A DNA stretch of 47,578 bases, taken from the IMG/VR virus record IMGVR_UViG_3300023179_000170, positions 1-47,578 of that record. The stretch is one strand, 5' to 3'. Positions within the stretch are counted from its first letter, which is position 1. Every line of letters begins with the position of its first letter. Of the stretch, positions 7,198-15,446 are shown in pieces. The stretch comes from a virus. The position numbers and the translations under genes were made by a program. The notes below the pieces were generated by a model. That model saw only the letters and a list, made by a program, of their open reading frames with translations, was not told the DNA's origin and searched no databases.

Positions 7198-7556
7198 AAT
7201 CCAATTTTGACCGGGCCACTGACGAGACGTTGGCGGCCGTGAAGCGGATCGAGGCCGAGATCGAGAAGTTGGAAGTCGAACGGAAGCGGCTGCGCGCCGA
7301 ACTGGTCGCGGCGGTGTCGGCGACCGAAGAGCGAAAGATTGTTCGACCCGGAGGGACGATCACGCTCGCCGCCGGGAAGGCCACGCTCAAGGTCGATGAC
7401 GCGGCGAAGCTGCCGAAGGAGCTGACCCGTGTCGTGGTCGAGCCCGACAAGGACGCGATCATCGACCTGATTGAATCCGGCCGCCCCGTCGCTGGCTGTT
7501 CGCTGGCTCGCGCCGCGCCGCATGTCGTCATCCGCTGGGCGAAGGGAGCTGCGTGA
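7068..7556 (+). CDS. Gp157-like phage protein
   Basis: A 162-aa protein from ATG 7068, chosen because GGAG lies six bases upstream; ATG 7056 and 7074 are alternatives. Residues 1-50 are unusual, His/Asp-rich and encoded by the TGACCAC repeats. Residues about 55-90 form a coiled coil (RIEAEIEKLEVERKRLRAEL). The C-terminal part (GKATLKVDD, LPKELTRVVVEPDKDAIIDL, IESGRPVAG) matches the Siphovirus Gp157 family in order and key residues. Gp157 genes sit beside phage recombination genes; the molecular role is not settled. Confidence 0.7.
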   Translation: MKMTTIDHNDHENDHARRSSVVIRGHHPTDDHTTRLDHGQSGPQSNFDRATDETLAAVKRIEAEIEKLEVERKRLRAELVAAVSATEERKIVRPGGTITLAAGKATLKVDDAAKLPKELTRVVVEPDKDAIIDLIESGRPVAGCSLARAAPHVVIRWAKGAA

Positions 7557-7951
7557 TGCGCCATGTGATCTTCGCCCTCGCCCTCGCCGGCGGGCTCTGC
7601 TGCATCGCCGGCCTGCTCGCCGCCATCGGCGGCGGCGACTGGCTCGTCCCGCTCGCCTCCGGCCTCGCCCTCGAAGCCCTGGCCCTCGCCCTCGTCGCCC
7701 ACGCCGCCCGTGCGCCGGGGTTCCGAGAGTCGCCGGCGCAGCCATCCGCAACCATGACCCTGCCGGAGATCGAGTCCGTCATGGCGGAGAACGGCGGGTT
7801 TGCGGCAGACCTGCGTCGCCAAGCCGACGACGCCGAACGCCTCGCGCTGGAAAACCCGGACCAGGCCGACGCCATCCGCGCCGACGCCGCCCGGTTTCGC
7901 GCCATCGCCGACTCCGTCGATCCGCCCCCCGCCGCCGGGAGTGCGTCATGA
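7556..7951 (+). CDS. Membrane protein with soluble helical tail
   Basis: A 131-aa protein. ATG 7556 overlaps the previous stop (TGATG) with GGGAG seven bases upstream; a GTG one codon earlier is possible. Two hydrophobic segments (about residues 4-24 and 30-50) are followed by a charged helical domain (about 65-120, EIESVMAENGGFAADLRRQA). Family unknown. It belongs to the block of small membrane proteins between replication and packaging. Confidence 0.6.
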   Translation: MRHVIFALALAGGLCCIAGLLAAIGGGDWLVPLASGLALEALALALVAHAARAPGFRESPAQPSATMTLPEIESVMAENGGFAADLRRQADDAERLALENPDQADAIRADAARFRAIADSVDPPPAAGSAS

Positions 7952-8187
7952 AGAGCCTGGGACGGCGTGCAGGCGGCCTTCTCGGTCGCCTGCCGGATAG
8001 CACCGTGGCGCGACGCGAAGGCCGCTCAGGCGCCAGCGGAGGCGTTTCTGGGGGTATGTCTGCGGCGGGGGCGGTCGCCGCGAGCGCTGCAGTCGCCGTC
8101 GCCGCCACCATCGCCGGGGGCAGTTTCGGCGGAACCGCAGGGTCGCGGTCCGGCTCAAGCGGCGGCGGACGCGGGGAGGAGCGCTGA
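7948..8187 (+). CDS. Small Gly/Ala-rich protein
   Basis: A 79-aa protein. A basic N-terminus (MKSLGRRAGGLLGRL) is followed by an Ala/Val segment (about 43-62, AGAVAASAAVAVAATIAGG) that could span a membrane, then a Gly/Ser/Arg tail. Starts and stops overlap both neighbours (ATGA and TGATG), which is the main evidence that it is real. Function unknown. Confidence 0.5.
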   Translation: MKSLGRRAGGLLGRLPDSTVARREGRSGASGGVSGGMSAAGAVAASAAVAVAATIAGGSFGGTAGSRSGSSGGGRGEER

Positions 8188-8957
8188 TGGCGATCCACTC
8201 TCCAGCCCGCGCCATGGCGATCGCCGAACAAGTCGCCGGCCGCTACCGGATCACGGTGGACCACCTGCTCTGCGCGCGTTGGGACCGCTATGTCGTCCAC
8301 GCCCGCGCCGAAGTCGCCGTCCGCATCCGCGACGATCTCGGATGGTCGTCCCGCGCCATTGGCCGCTGGCTCGGATGCAGCCATCCGAATGTGCGGAAAC
8401 TTTTCAGTTACCACAAAATGAGGCCCCCATGGGCCGCCATGACAGGAGATGTGGACCCGGCCTCGATCCTTCACCTTGCCCGCGATGACCAGGCCAGGCG
8501 CCTTGCGGAAGCCGAACAGCGCGCCGCCGACGCCGCCCGCGAGATTGACCGCCTGTCCGGCGTCCACCTGACAGAGGCGCTGGCCGAACAGCTTGGCCTG
8601 CTCACCCGTTGCGCCATCGTGCTGGCGATCTGCGCGGAGAACTATCCCCGCGTCGTTCGCGGCGTCGCCATCCTCCAGGGCTACGACCACGCCTGCAGCG
8701 TTCTCGGTTACGGCGCCAGAAACGGCGCCACCTATGATCTCATGAAGAAGAACTTCTCCTCGCTCGACCGCGCCTTCGCCGAACAAGGCTGGCCCCAGCC
8801 CACCGAGTGCGGCGATCTCCCGGCGTCGCGCCGCCTCACGCACGCCGCCGCAGACATGCTGGCGCTGCGCTTCGGCGTCCCGCGCCGGTCGCAGATGATG
8901 CTGGCTGCTGAAGGACGTTCACCACCCATTCCCTCACGCGCCCGCAGTGTGGCGTGA
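8187..8957 (+). CDS. DnaA domain IV-like DNA-binding protein
   Basis: A 256-aa protein preceded by GGGGAGGAG. Residues about 8-75 resemble DnaA domain IV: IAEQVAGRYRITVDHLL, then the basic ARAEVAVRIRDDLG helix, then SSRAIGRWLGCSHPNVRKL. This corresponds to the DnaA signature helix (normally GGRDHTTV), but the signature is only partly kept, so DNA specificity probably differs. No AAA domain is present. The C-terminal ~150 residues are helical and unassigned. Together with the TGACCAC repeats 1 kb upstream, it is a candidate initiator or replication regulator. Confidence 0.6.
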   Translation: MAIHSPARAMAIAEQVAGRYRITVDHLLCARWDRYVVHARAEVAVRIRDDLGWSSRAIGRWLGCSHPNVRKLFSYHKMRPPWAAMTGDVDPASILHLARDDQARRLAEAEQRAADAAREIDRLSGVHLTEALAEQLGLLTRCAIVLAICAENYPRVVRGVAILQGYDHACSVLGYGARNGATYDLMKKNFSSLDRAFAEQGWPQPTECGDLPASRRLTHAAADMLALRFGVPRRSQMMLAAEGRSPPIPSRARSVA

Positions 8958-8993
8958 CCCGAGCCATGCGCTCGTCAATCAAGGGCTGAAACC

Positions 8994-9104
8994 ATGACCG
9001 TCAAGACCACCAAGCGCCCCGCGCCAAAGACCGCCCAGAAGTCCGCGCCCGCTGCGAAAAGCGCGCCGGCCCGCGGCAAGACAGACGCCAAGCGCAAGGC
9101 CTGA
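8994..9104 (+). CDS. Small Lys/Ala/Pro-rich basic peptide
   Basis: A 36-aa peptide starting MTVKTTKRPAPKTAQKS, with 11 lysine or arginine residues and no hydrophobic core. It resembles histone-H1-like basic tails and may bind nucleic acid, but this is composition only. An AAGGG sequence lies eight bases upstream of the ATG, and it ends two bases before the next start. It sits in a 150-base gap between confident genes. Confidence 0.45.
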   Translation: MTVKTTKRPAPKTAQKSAPAAKSAPARGKTDAKRKA

Positions 9105-9106
9105 CC

Positions 9107-9574
9107 GTGCCGGACGGCGCCGTCACCCTGCAGCAACGCCGCCCGTTCGATCCCGTCACGGCGCACGCCGCCGAGAAGGGGGCGCGGGAGGCGTGGCAGG
9201 CGCGTGCAAGCGAGGCCGAAGCGCTGGTCCTCAAGGCTCGCGCCGAGCGTGACGCCGCCATCGAACGCGCCGCGCGCGCCGAGGCCGGGGCGGACGCCGC
9301 ACACCGCGACGCCGAACGCCAGCACCGCATCGGCTACCTCGAAGCGCGGTCCAAGTACGGTCTCGGCGGCATGGCGCTCGGTCTTGTGCTGACCGCCATC
9401 GTCGCCACCGGCTCCGCCCAGTTCAACGCCTGGCGGCAGGCCATGGCCGTGCGCGAGACCGTCAAGGCGTCCAACGAAGCCTTCGGGCAGGGCGTCGCCG
9501 TCGGCGCCGTCCGTGCGGACGCCGAGGACAAGGGCCTCAATCGCGGCCGCGAACCCGCGGATGCGCCGCGATGA
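9107..9574 (+). CDS. Coiled-coil single-pass membrane protein
   Basis: A 155-aa protein starting at GTG 9107. Residues about 20-75 are a long charged helix (ARASEAEALVLKARAERDA), then a transmembrane segment (about 85-105, GLGGMALGLVLTAIVATGSA), then a ~45-residue polar tail. Family unknown. It is followed by a chain of three tiny membrane genes, all joined by ATGA overlaps. Confidence 0.6.
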   Translation: MPDGAVTLQQRRPFDPVTAHAAEKGAREAWQARASEAEALVLKARAERDAAIERAARAEAGADAAHRDAERQHRIGYLEARSKYGLGGMALGLVLTAIVATGSAQFNAWRQAMAVRETVKASNEAFGQGVAVGAVRADAEDKGLNRGREPADAPR

Positions 9575-9639
9575 TCGTCGCCGGCTTCATCCTGCTGACG
9601 ACCGCCATCGCCGCCGTGACGGAGCTGGTCGGCGCATGA
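9571..9639 (+). CDS. 22-aa membrane peptide
   Basis: ATG 9571 overlaps the stop of the previous gene (ATGA), and its own TGA overlaps the next ATG. The peptide is MIVAGFILLTTAIAAVTELV plus two residues, essentially one short hydrophobic helix. Its reality rests only on the exact chain of overlaps and on the hydrophobic pattern shared with the next two genes. Confidence 0.4.
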   Translation: MIVAGFILLTTAIAAVTELVGA

Positions 9640-9713
9640 CCATGATCCTCATCACCCTTCTGGTCGCCGCCGGCATCGTCGGCGCGTGCTTCCTGTTCGA
9701 GGCGATCCGATGA
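9636..9713 (+). CDS. 25-aa membrane peptide
   Basis: Starts at ATG 9636, overlapping the previous stop, and ends overlapping the next start (ATGA at 9710). The product, MTMILITLLVAAGIVGACFL plus FEAIR, is one clean transmembrane helix with a single cysteine. Function unknown. Confidence 0.45.
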   Translation: MTMILITLLVAAGIVGACFLFEAIR

Positions 9714-9853
9714 CCGTCGCGCTCTTCATCCTTGCCATGCTGGCGCTCGCCGCCGTGGTTGCATGGATCGCCCGCTCCACCGTCTGGAGCCGCGTCAAGG
9801 GCACGGCCCCGGAGGCCGCGCCGTCCGATCCGCCCAAGGGAGACGCCCCGTGA
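9710..9853 (+). CDS. 47-aa single-pass membrane protein
   Basis: ATG 9710 overlaps the previous stop. A transmembrane helix (residues 2-20, TVALFILAMLALAAVVAWI) is followed by a basic patch (ARSTVWSRVK) and a Pro/Ala tail. The layout (short outside end, basic inside tail) fits a small inner-membrane protein. The next gene's GTG overlaps its stop. Function unknown. Confidence 0.5.
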   Translation: MTVALFILAMLALAAVVAWIARSTVWSRVKGTAPEAAPSDPPKGDAP

Positions 9854-10284
9854 ACTTGATGGAGATCGCCACCCGCGAGCAGGAAGAACGCCGCAAGCTT
9901 AAGGCCAGCCGGCAGGCGCTTGCCATATCGCGCAAGGAATCCGCCAAACTTGAAGAGGCGATCGCCGAAAGCCTGCGTGTGATCGATGATCTGGAACAGC
10001 ACGCCAAGCGTGCCTTTGACGCTGCCCGCGGCATTCTGAATGACGGACGCCTCCCGCCGAATGACGTGATCGTGGAGCCGGGTGGCCTGACATACGTCGA
10101 TCGTTACGCTCCAACGCCAGACTCCGCCGCCGCCTTGTCCCCACCCGCTGGCGACGGCGAGGGCGGCTCGCCCGGTACTCCTCCTGACGCTCAGCCGGGC
10201 GAGCCGTCTCCCTCTCTGGCCGGCGTGTTCGGCGACAGCAGCGGGCCGCTCGAAGTCACCTATCGCAACGGAGCGCCGGCTTGA
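9850..10284 (+). CDS. Coiled-coil protein with Pro/Gly-rich tail
   Basis: A 144-aa protein. GTG 9850 is preferred because AAGGGAG lies seven bases upstream and the start overlaps the previous stop (GTGA). Residues 1-55 are a highly charged coiled coil (EIATREQEERRKLKASRQAL). After about residue 75 it becomes a Pro/Gly/Ser-rich linker-like tail. No family is recognised. It is the last well-supported gene before the terminase. Confidence 0.6.
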   Translation: MNLMEIATREQEERRKLKASRQALAISRKESAKLEEAIAESLRVIDDLEQHAKRAFDAARGILNDGRLPPNDVIVEPGGLTYVDRYAPTPDSAAALSPPAGDGEGGSPGTPPDAQPGEPSPSLAGVFGDSSGPLEVTYRNGAPA

Positions 10285-10352
10285 CCCTGGTCGTCCTTGA
10301 TGCTCGACGGCGCGCCGCCGGACGCCATGTCGGCGCGCGGATGATGGGGTGA
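10281..10352 (+). CDS. Possible 23-aa peptide
   Basis: TTG 10281 overlaps the stop of the preceding gene (TTGA) and has GGAG seven bases upstream. The frame gives a basic 23-residue peptide (LTLVVLDARRRAAGRHVGAR, then MMG) ending three bases before the small terminase gene. It may be a genuine coupling peptide or chance. Confidence 0.25.
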   Translation: MTLVVLDARRRAAGRHVGARMMG

Positions 10353-10355
10353 GCG

Positions 10356-10850
10356 ATGGCGGGCGGCAGGCCAACCATGTACTCGCTGGCGCTCCAGGAT
10401 GAGATCGTCGAGCGCATGTGCCGGGGTGAGACGGTAACGTCGATCTGCGAGTTGGAGCACATGCCAACGCTGGTCACGCTCTGGCGCTGGAACCGGGACA
10501 ATCCGGAGTTTTGTAAGGCCCTCACGCAAGCGCGCGCGGATCGGGCCCACGTCTGGGCCGAGCAGGGCATCGAGATCGCCGACGACGGATCGCGCGACAT
10601 CGTGATCGTGAAGGGCCGGAACGGCGAGGACGAGGAGCGCGTCAATCACGACCACATTCAGCGCTCGCGCCTTCGGGTGGAAACCCGCATGCGGCTGGCC
10701 GAGAAGCACAATCCGGCGGTGTACGGGCAGAAGGTCCAGCAGGAACTGACCGGCAAGGATGGCGGGCCAGTCGAAATGTCTGACGTCACAGAGCGCGAGA
10801 TTGCGCGCCGCATGGCCTTCGCGCTGATGAAAGGCGCTCCGGAGGGCTAG
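10356..10850 (+). CDS. terS: Terminase small subunit (Sf6-like)
   Basis: A 164-aa protein. The N-terminal half (residues 1-60: GGRPTMYSLALQDEIVERMC, then MPTLVTLWRWNRDNPEF) is the helix-turn-helix DNA-recognition region typical of Sf6-like small terminases. The following helices (KALTQARADRAHVWAEQG) match the family's oligomerisation core. It would recognise the packaging site and present DNA to the large subunit. It lies directly upstream of terL, with the TAG overlapping the GTG start of terL. Confidence 0.85.
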   Translation: MAGGRPTMYSLALQDEIVERMCRGETVTSICELEHMPTLVTLWRWNRDNPEFCKALTQARADRAHVWAEQGIEIADDGSRDIVIVKGRNGEDEERVNHDHIQRSRLRVETRMRLAEKHNPAVYGQKVQQELTGKDGGPVEMSDVTEREIARRMAFALMKGAPEG

Positions 10851-12475
10851 TGACCGCCCTTGACGATCTTCTCAAGCGATACAAGGCGTTGCCGCCGGAA
10901 GACCAGGAGCAGCTGAAGAAGGATGCGCTGGCCGCAACGGCGCGCATGCGCTGGGTGCCGAATCCAGGACCGCAGACCGACGCCTATTTCAGCAAGGCGG
11001 ACCTCCTCTACTATGGCGGGAGCGCCGGAGGCGGAAAGAGCCAGCTTCTGCTTGGCCTCGCGGTCAACGAGCACCGCGTCAGCCGGCTCTTCCGGCGCCA
11101 GTTCAAGGACATCGACGGCGAAGGCGGGCTCGTGCCGAGCCTCGCCACCATCCTCGGCTCTACCGCCGGCTATCGCGGCGACAAGCACGTCTGGACCATC
11201 CCCGGCAAGGAGCGGCGCACCATCGAGTTCGCGGCGTTTGAGACGCCCAAGGAAGCCGAGGCCTACCAAGGCCGCGCGGCCGATCTGTTTGGCTTTGATG
11301 AGGCGGTGCAGTTCCAGGAGGAGATTGTCCGCTTCATCACGGGCTGGAACCGCACCACCATTCCGGACCAGCGCTGCCGCGTCGTGCTGGCGTCGAATCC
11401 GCCGCTGACCCCGGAAGGGCTGTGGATCTTCGAATGGTTTGCGCCATGGCTCGACCCCAAGCACCCGCGACCGGCCAAGCCGGGCGAGTTGCGCTGGTTC
11501 ACCCAGATCAACGGCGTCGAGACGGAGGTCCAGGCGGACTATCAGAACGAAGTTGTCGACGCGCAGGGCAATGTGATGCTGGTGCGGCCCAAGTCGCGCA
11601 CCTTCATCCCTGCCAGCCTGAGCGACAATCCGGATCTGCTGGAAAGCGGGTACGCCTCCACGCTGGCGAACCTGCCAAAGCACATGCAGGACGCGCTGCT
11701 GGGCGGTCAGTTCAAGACGCACCTCGAAGATGCAGACCGACAGGTCATCCCGGCGGACTGGGTGCTGAAGGCGCAGGAGCGCTGGGCGCTGCGCAAGCGC
11801 GACCTGATCGAGAAGCCGATGACAGCAGTGGGCGCAGACGTCGCCGATGGCGGTCGCGACCGCATGGTGGTGACGCCACTGCACGGGACGACGTTCGGCG
11901 AGCCGCACATCGTTCCCGGCGCCGAGGTGAAGAGCACGCCCGACAAGGCCGCCGCGATCCTGAAGGTCGCCAAGGATGACCCGCAGATCAACATTGACTG
12001 CGGCGGCGGCTACGGCGGCGGCGTGTCCGACATGCTGGAGTCCAACCGCTTCAACGTGGTGCGCTGCAAGGGGGGGATGAGGTCGATCGCCACCGATCGG
12101 GACCGCACCCGCGGCTTCGCCAACAAGCGGGCCGAATGGATCTGGCGCTTCCGGGAGGCGCTGGACCCTGACCGGGGAGACGACATAGCGCTGCCGCCCG
12201 GGCGGGAGATCGTCGCCGAGCTGTGCGCCTTTCGCGAAAAGGCTCATGCCGACATGCGGCAGGTGATCGCCATCGAGGATAACGACGAGATCAGCAAGCG
12301 CCTTGGCCGCTCGCCGGACATCGCGTGGTCGCTGTTCTTCGCCTGGGCGGAGCCGCAGCCCGGCATCCGCGAACTGCGCGCCAGCAGCAACCCGCACCGG
12401 AGACGGCGCGCACATTCCCCGCCAGTTCACTCCGGCTACGCGACGGCAAAGGCGAAGTTCACCCGCCGCAGGTAG
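10850..12475 (+). CDS. terL: Terminase large subunit
   Basis: A 541-aa packaging motor starting at GTG 10850 (TAGTG overlap; GGAGGG upstream). The ATPase domain has Walker A GGSAGGGKS (56-64) and Walker B DLFGFDEA (Asp150, Glu151). The C-terminal RNase H-like nuclease has GADVADGGRDR (Asp330), INIDCGGGYGG (Asp383) and GRSPDIAWSL (Asp490), the three acidic residues expected. It cuts and pumps DNA into the prohead. The last ~45 residues are an Arg-rich flexible tail. Length is normal for the family. Confidence 0.93.
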   Translation: MTALDDLLKRYKALPPEDQEQLKKDALAATARMRWVPNPGPQTDAYFSKADLLYYGGSAGGGKSQLLLGLAVNEHRVSRLFRRQFKDIDGEGGLVPSLATILGSTAGYRGDKHVWTIPGKERRTIEFAAFETPKEAEAYQGRAADLFGFDEAVQFQEEIVRFITGWNRTTIPDQRCRVVLASNPPLTPEGLWIFEWFAPWLDPKHPRPAKPGELRWFTQINGVETEVQADYQNEVVDAQGNVMLVRPKSRTFIPASLSDNPDLLESGYASTLANLPKHMQDALLGGQFKTHLEDADRQVIPADWVLKAQERWALRKRDLIEKPMTAVGADVADGGRDRMVVTPLHGTTFGEPHIVPGAEVKSTPDKAAAILKVAKDDPQINIDCGGGYGGGVSDMLESNRFNVVRCKGGMRSIATDRDRTRGFANKRAEWIWRFREALDPDRGDDIALPPGREIVAELCAFREKAHADMRQVIAIEDNDEISKRLGRSPDIAWSLFFAWAEPQPGIRELRASSNPHRRRRAHSPPVHSGYATAKAKFTRRR

Positions 12476-12479
12476 GCCC

Positions 12480-12704
12480 ATGTCGTTCATGAAGCCCAAG
12501 ATGCCGCCGCCGGCCCCGCCTCCGCCGCCGGTCACGCCCATCCCGGACGCCACGGACGCCACGGCGCGCCAGGCACAGGCCGATGCGCTGGCGATGATCA
12601 AGAAGCGCCGGGGTCGCGCCTCCACCATCATGTCCGGGACCACCGGCGACACAACTGCGCCGCCCACGCGCCGGCGCCAGCTTGGCTACGGGCAAGCTAG
12701 CTGA
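12480..12704 (+). CDS. Small Pro-rich protein between terminase and portal
   Basis: A 74-aa protein. Residues 7-20 are proline-rich (PPPAPPPPPVTPIP), then comes a helix (DATARQAQADALAMIKKRRG) and a Ser/Thr/Arg tail ending in RRRQLGYGQAS. Comparable small Pro-rich genes sit before the portal in many podoviruses; function is unknown. The portal ATG follows the TGA by one base. Confidence 0.65.
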   Translation: MSFMKPKMPPPAPPPPPVTPIPDATDATARQAQADALAMIKKRRGRASTIMSGTTGDTTAPPTRRRQLGYGQAS

Positions 12705-12705
12705 C

Positions 12706-14394
12706 ATGGAGCGCTGGTCGGTTCAGGACATCTGTGAGCGTGGCGACAAGGCGTTCGAGCGCTTCAGGAACTGGCACACCCTGAACCAGGTCATTGCCGA
12801 GATCTTCTACCCGGAGCGCGCGGACTTCACGCGCACCATCTCGACCGGCGAGGAAATCTACTGGGAGATCTTCGACGGCGAGCCGATCCTGATGCGCCGC
12901 GACCTCGCCAACCAGCTCGGCGCCATGCTGCGCCGGCGCGGCGCGCGCTGGTTCGAGGCCAAGGCTTATCCCCGCGAACTCAACCGGATCGACGCCGTCG
13001 CCAAGTGGTGCGAGGCGTCCACCGACGTCCAGCGCGAGGTGATCTATGCGCCGTTCACCCGCTTCACCGAGGCGTTCCAGGAGTCCGACAACGACTATGT
13101 GGCGTTCGGCGCGTCGGTGCTGTCGCACACCTACAACCAGCAGCGCACCGGCCTCTTCTTCCGTTGCCTGCACCTGCGGGACTGCGCGTGGTACGTGAAC
13201 GGCGACGGCGTCGCCGACGAAATGCACGAGACGATGCGCCTCACGCTGTCGCAGATGAAGCGCATGGGCTTTGTCCTGCCGAAGGATGAGGAGAAGCGTT
13301 TCGAAAAGGACCCGCACCGCGAGGGTCAGATCCGGCGCTGCGTCGTTCCGGCGGACCAGTTCGCGCACGGCAAGGGCATTCCGCGCGATGCGAAGTACGC
13401 CGTGGCCTATGTGTGGCCCGAGTATAAGCACCTGATGGTTCCGGCCGACCAGCCCCAGCCATGGTTCAAGACGTGGCCCTATCTGGTCCGGCGCTTCACG
13501 TCCGTCACCCATGAGCCGTTCGGCCGCTCGCCCTGCACCGGCGTCGCGCTGGCTGACAGCCGCATGCTCAACCAGGCGCAGATGGCGATCATCGAGGGCA
13601 TGGAGAAGGCGGTGAACAAGCCGCTGATCGCGCCCAATGACAGCGTCGCGGACGGCATCAACATCCGCGCCGGCGGGGTCAGCTATTACGACGCGCAGTC
13701 CGCCATCGGCGCGCGGGAGCCCATCTATGCGCTTGACGTGTCGCAGCCGGAGCGCGGCATGGAGTTCGTGGCGGAGCGGCGCCAGTTCCTGGGGCGGGCG
13801 TTCTTCCAGAACCTCATCAAGCTGCCGCCGATCGATGGCGCGGCGATGACGGCGTTCGAGGTCAATGAGCGCATCGAGCAGTATGTCCGCGAGGCTGCGC
13901 CGATCTTCGAGCCCATGGAGGCAGAGAACGCGCAGATCATGGAGGGCATCTTTGAGCGCATCCGCGACGCCGATGGCCCCGGCAATCCGTGGGGCGCGTT
14001 CCCGGAGCCGCCGGAAGAACTGTTGGGCGCCGAGATCCGGTTCGAGTTCGACACGCCGCTGACCGCGACCTATCGCAAGCAGAAGACGGAACAGGCGGTG
14101 GCGGTGCTCAACTATGTCGGCGCGCAGGCGGCGTTCGACCCCGGCATTGTGGACAACATCGACTTCGACGCCATGGGCCGCGACGCGCTGAAGGGCCTTG
14201 GCCTGCCGTCATGGCTGAAGGACGAGAAGACTGTCGCCGCCGTGCGTGAGCAGAAGGCGGAACAGCAGCAGATGACCGAGGCCGCCAACCTTGCCTTGCA
14301 GGCGGCGCAGATGGGCATGACCGGCAAGTCCAAAGGAGCGCCGCAACTGCCGGCGCCGGACCCGGTGATGGCGGCAATGACAGGAGGGACTTGA
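12706..14394 (+). CDS. Portal protein (T7-like head-tail connector)
   Basis: A 562-aa protein from ATG 12706; an in-frame TTG at 12682 inside the previous gene is less likely. The sequence fits the head-to-tail joining family of T7-like podoviruses. There is an early RDLANQLGAMLRRRGARWFE segment near residue 75, a central FGRSPCTGVALADSRMLNQ, and MTAFEVNERIEQY before the C-terminal helical part. The C-terminus is Gln/Ala-rich (QKAEQQQMTEAANLALQAAQ). Twelve copies would form the DNA channel at one capsid vertex. Confidence 0.88.
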   Translation: MERWSVQDICERGDKAFERFRNWHTLNQVIAEIFYPERADFTRTISTGEEIYWEIFDGEPILMRRDLANQLGAMLRRRGARWFEAKAYPRELNRIDAVAKWCEASTDVQREVIYAPFTRFTEAFQESDNDYVAFGASVLSHTYNQQRTGLFFRCLHLRDCAWYVNGDGVADEMHETMRLTLSQMKRMGFVLPKDEEKRFEKDPHREGQIRRCVVPADQFAHGKGIPRDAKYAVAYVWPEYKHLMVPADQPQPWFKTWPYLVRRFTSVTHEPFGRSPCTGVALADSRMLNQAQMAIIEGMEKAVNKPLIAPNDSVADGINIRAGGVSYYDAQSAIGAREPIYALDVSQPERGMEFVAERRQFLGRAFFQNLIKLPPIDGAAMTAFEVNERIEQYVREAAPIFEPMEAENAQIMEGIFERIRDADGPGNPWGAFPEPPEELLGAEIRFEFDTPLTATYRKQKTEQAVAVLNYVGAQAAFDPGIVDNIDFDAMGRDALKGLGLPSWLKDEKTVAAVREQKAEQQQMTEAANLALQAAQMGMTGKSKGAPQLPAPDPVMAAMTGGT

Positions 14395-14395
14395 G

Positions 14396-14788
14396 ATGTC
14401 GGGCTTTGCCTACGGCCGCGATGCGCTTGGCAACGCGGTCCCGATCCGGGTGGATTCCAGCGGCAACATGACCGGCGGGGGCGGCGGCGCCGGACCAACC
14501 GCCGATGGCACGCCCGGCACCGGGACCGTCACCAGCGTTGCATCGGTGACGACCGCGAACGGCGTTGACCTGCTGGCGGCCAACACGGCGCGCTATTCGG
14601 CGATGATCTGGAATGACGATTCCTTTGGTCTCTATGTGTTGCTCGCGTCCGGCAACGTCACGACGTCGAACTACAGTCTGTTTGTTCCGTCCAATTCGGG
14701 TGTCTGGGTTGACGGGTACACCGGCATTATCCGGGGCCTGTGGGCGGGTGACGGTTCGGGCGCAGCGCGGATCACGGAGATCACCTGA
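14396..14788 (+). CDS. Structural protein, beta-rich
   Basis: A 130-aa protein with a strong AGGAGGG site upstream of ATG 14396. The N-terminal ~45 residues contain a Gly-rich hinge (GGGGGAGPTADGTPG). The rest is Ser/Thr/Gly-rich, likely all beta (LLAANTARYSAMIWND, NYSLFVPSNSGVWVDGYTG). This resembles small head decoration or fibre proteins placed after the portal. The assignment is by composition and position only. Confidence 0.6.
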   Translation: MSGFAYGRDALGNAVPIRVDSSGNMTGGGGGAGPTADGTPGTGTVTSVASVTTANGVDLLAANTARYSAMIWNDDSFGLYVLLASGNVTTSNYSLFVPSNSGVWVDGYTGIIRGLWAGDGSGAARITEIT

Positions 14789-15246
14789 TGATCCAGCAAC
14801 TCGCCAACTTCCGCGCCGGCACGCCAACGAATGACAATGCCGCGGCCGGCCTGATCGGCGAAGTCATCACGTCCACAGTGCTGGCGGGTTCGGCCATCGC
14901 CTTGACCAGCAATACGGCAGCCAACATCACGTCGATCTCGCTCACGGCCGGCGACTGGGACGTCTATGGCGTTGTGAACTATCTGTGCGGCGCGACCACC
15001 AACGTCACGCAGTTGTACGCTTCCATTTCCCAGACCACCGCGACGGTGGACACCACGCCCGGCGCGTTCAACAACCAGAGCTTTCCTGGCTCGGTGCTCG
15101 GCAATGGCGGCGTTCCTACAGTGGTTCCTCCAGTGATCCGCAAGAGCCTGGCGTCCACGACCACCATGTTCCTTGTAGGCTTCGGCACGTTCACGGTGTC
15201 CACGCTGTCGGTTTACGGCATGATCTGGGCGAGGAGGGCGCGATGA
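14788..15246 (+). CDS. Structural protein, beta-sandwich-like
   Basis: A 152-aa Ser/Thr-rich protein. LTSNTAANITSISLTAGDWD followed by VYGVVNY is a pattern repeatedly seen in small phage virion proteins with a jelly-roll-like fold. It has few charged residues and no membrane helix. The start overlaps the previous stop (TGATG). It probably decorates the head, or forms part of a neck fibre together with the previous protein. Confidence 0.6.
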   Translation: MIQQLANFRAGTPTNDNAAAGLIGEVITSTVLAGSAIALTSNTAANITSISLTAGDWDVYGVVNYLCGATTNVTQLYASISQTTATVDTTPGAFNNQSFPGSVLGNGGVPTVVPPVIRKSLASTTTMFLVGFGTFTVSTLSVYGMIWARRAR

Positions 15247-15446
15247 CGCGGGAAGAGGCGCTGGCCGCGCTGCACGATCTGGCGCAGACGGACTTCATCG
15301 GCGGGCCGTTCGATCGCGATCCCATCGACTATATCGCCCACGATCCCGGCGGCGACGCCGTGCCGTACATCTGGCCGTGGCGCTCAAGTCGCCCGTGCCC
15401 GTTCCCGGAACTGGTGCGCGACCCGGCCGAGACGGAGACGCCGTGA
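15243..15446 (+). CDS. Hypothetical small protein
   Basis: A 67-aa acidic protein, starting MTREEALAALHDLAQTDFIG and rich in Asp and Pro, with many aromatic residues (PYIWPWRS). It is coupled by ATGA to the previous gene and by GTGA to the next. No family is recognised. Confidence 0.55.
   Translation: MTREEALAALHDLAQTDFIGGPFDRDPIDYIAHDPGGDAVPYIWPWRSSRPCPFPELVRDPAETETP

Noticed and set aside
12682-12705. TTG start for the portal gene eight codons upstream
   Set aside because: It lies inside the preceding gene and has no ribosome-binding site; ATG 12706 directly after the previous stop is simpler.
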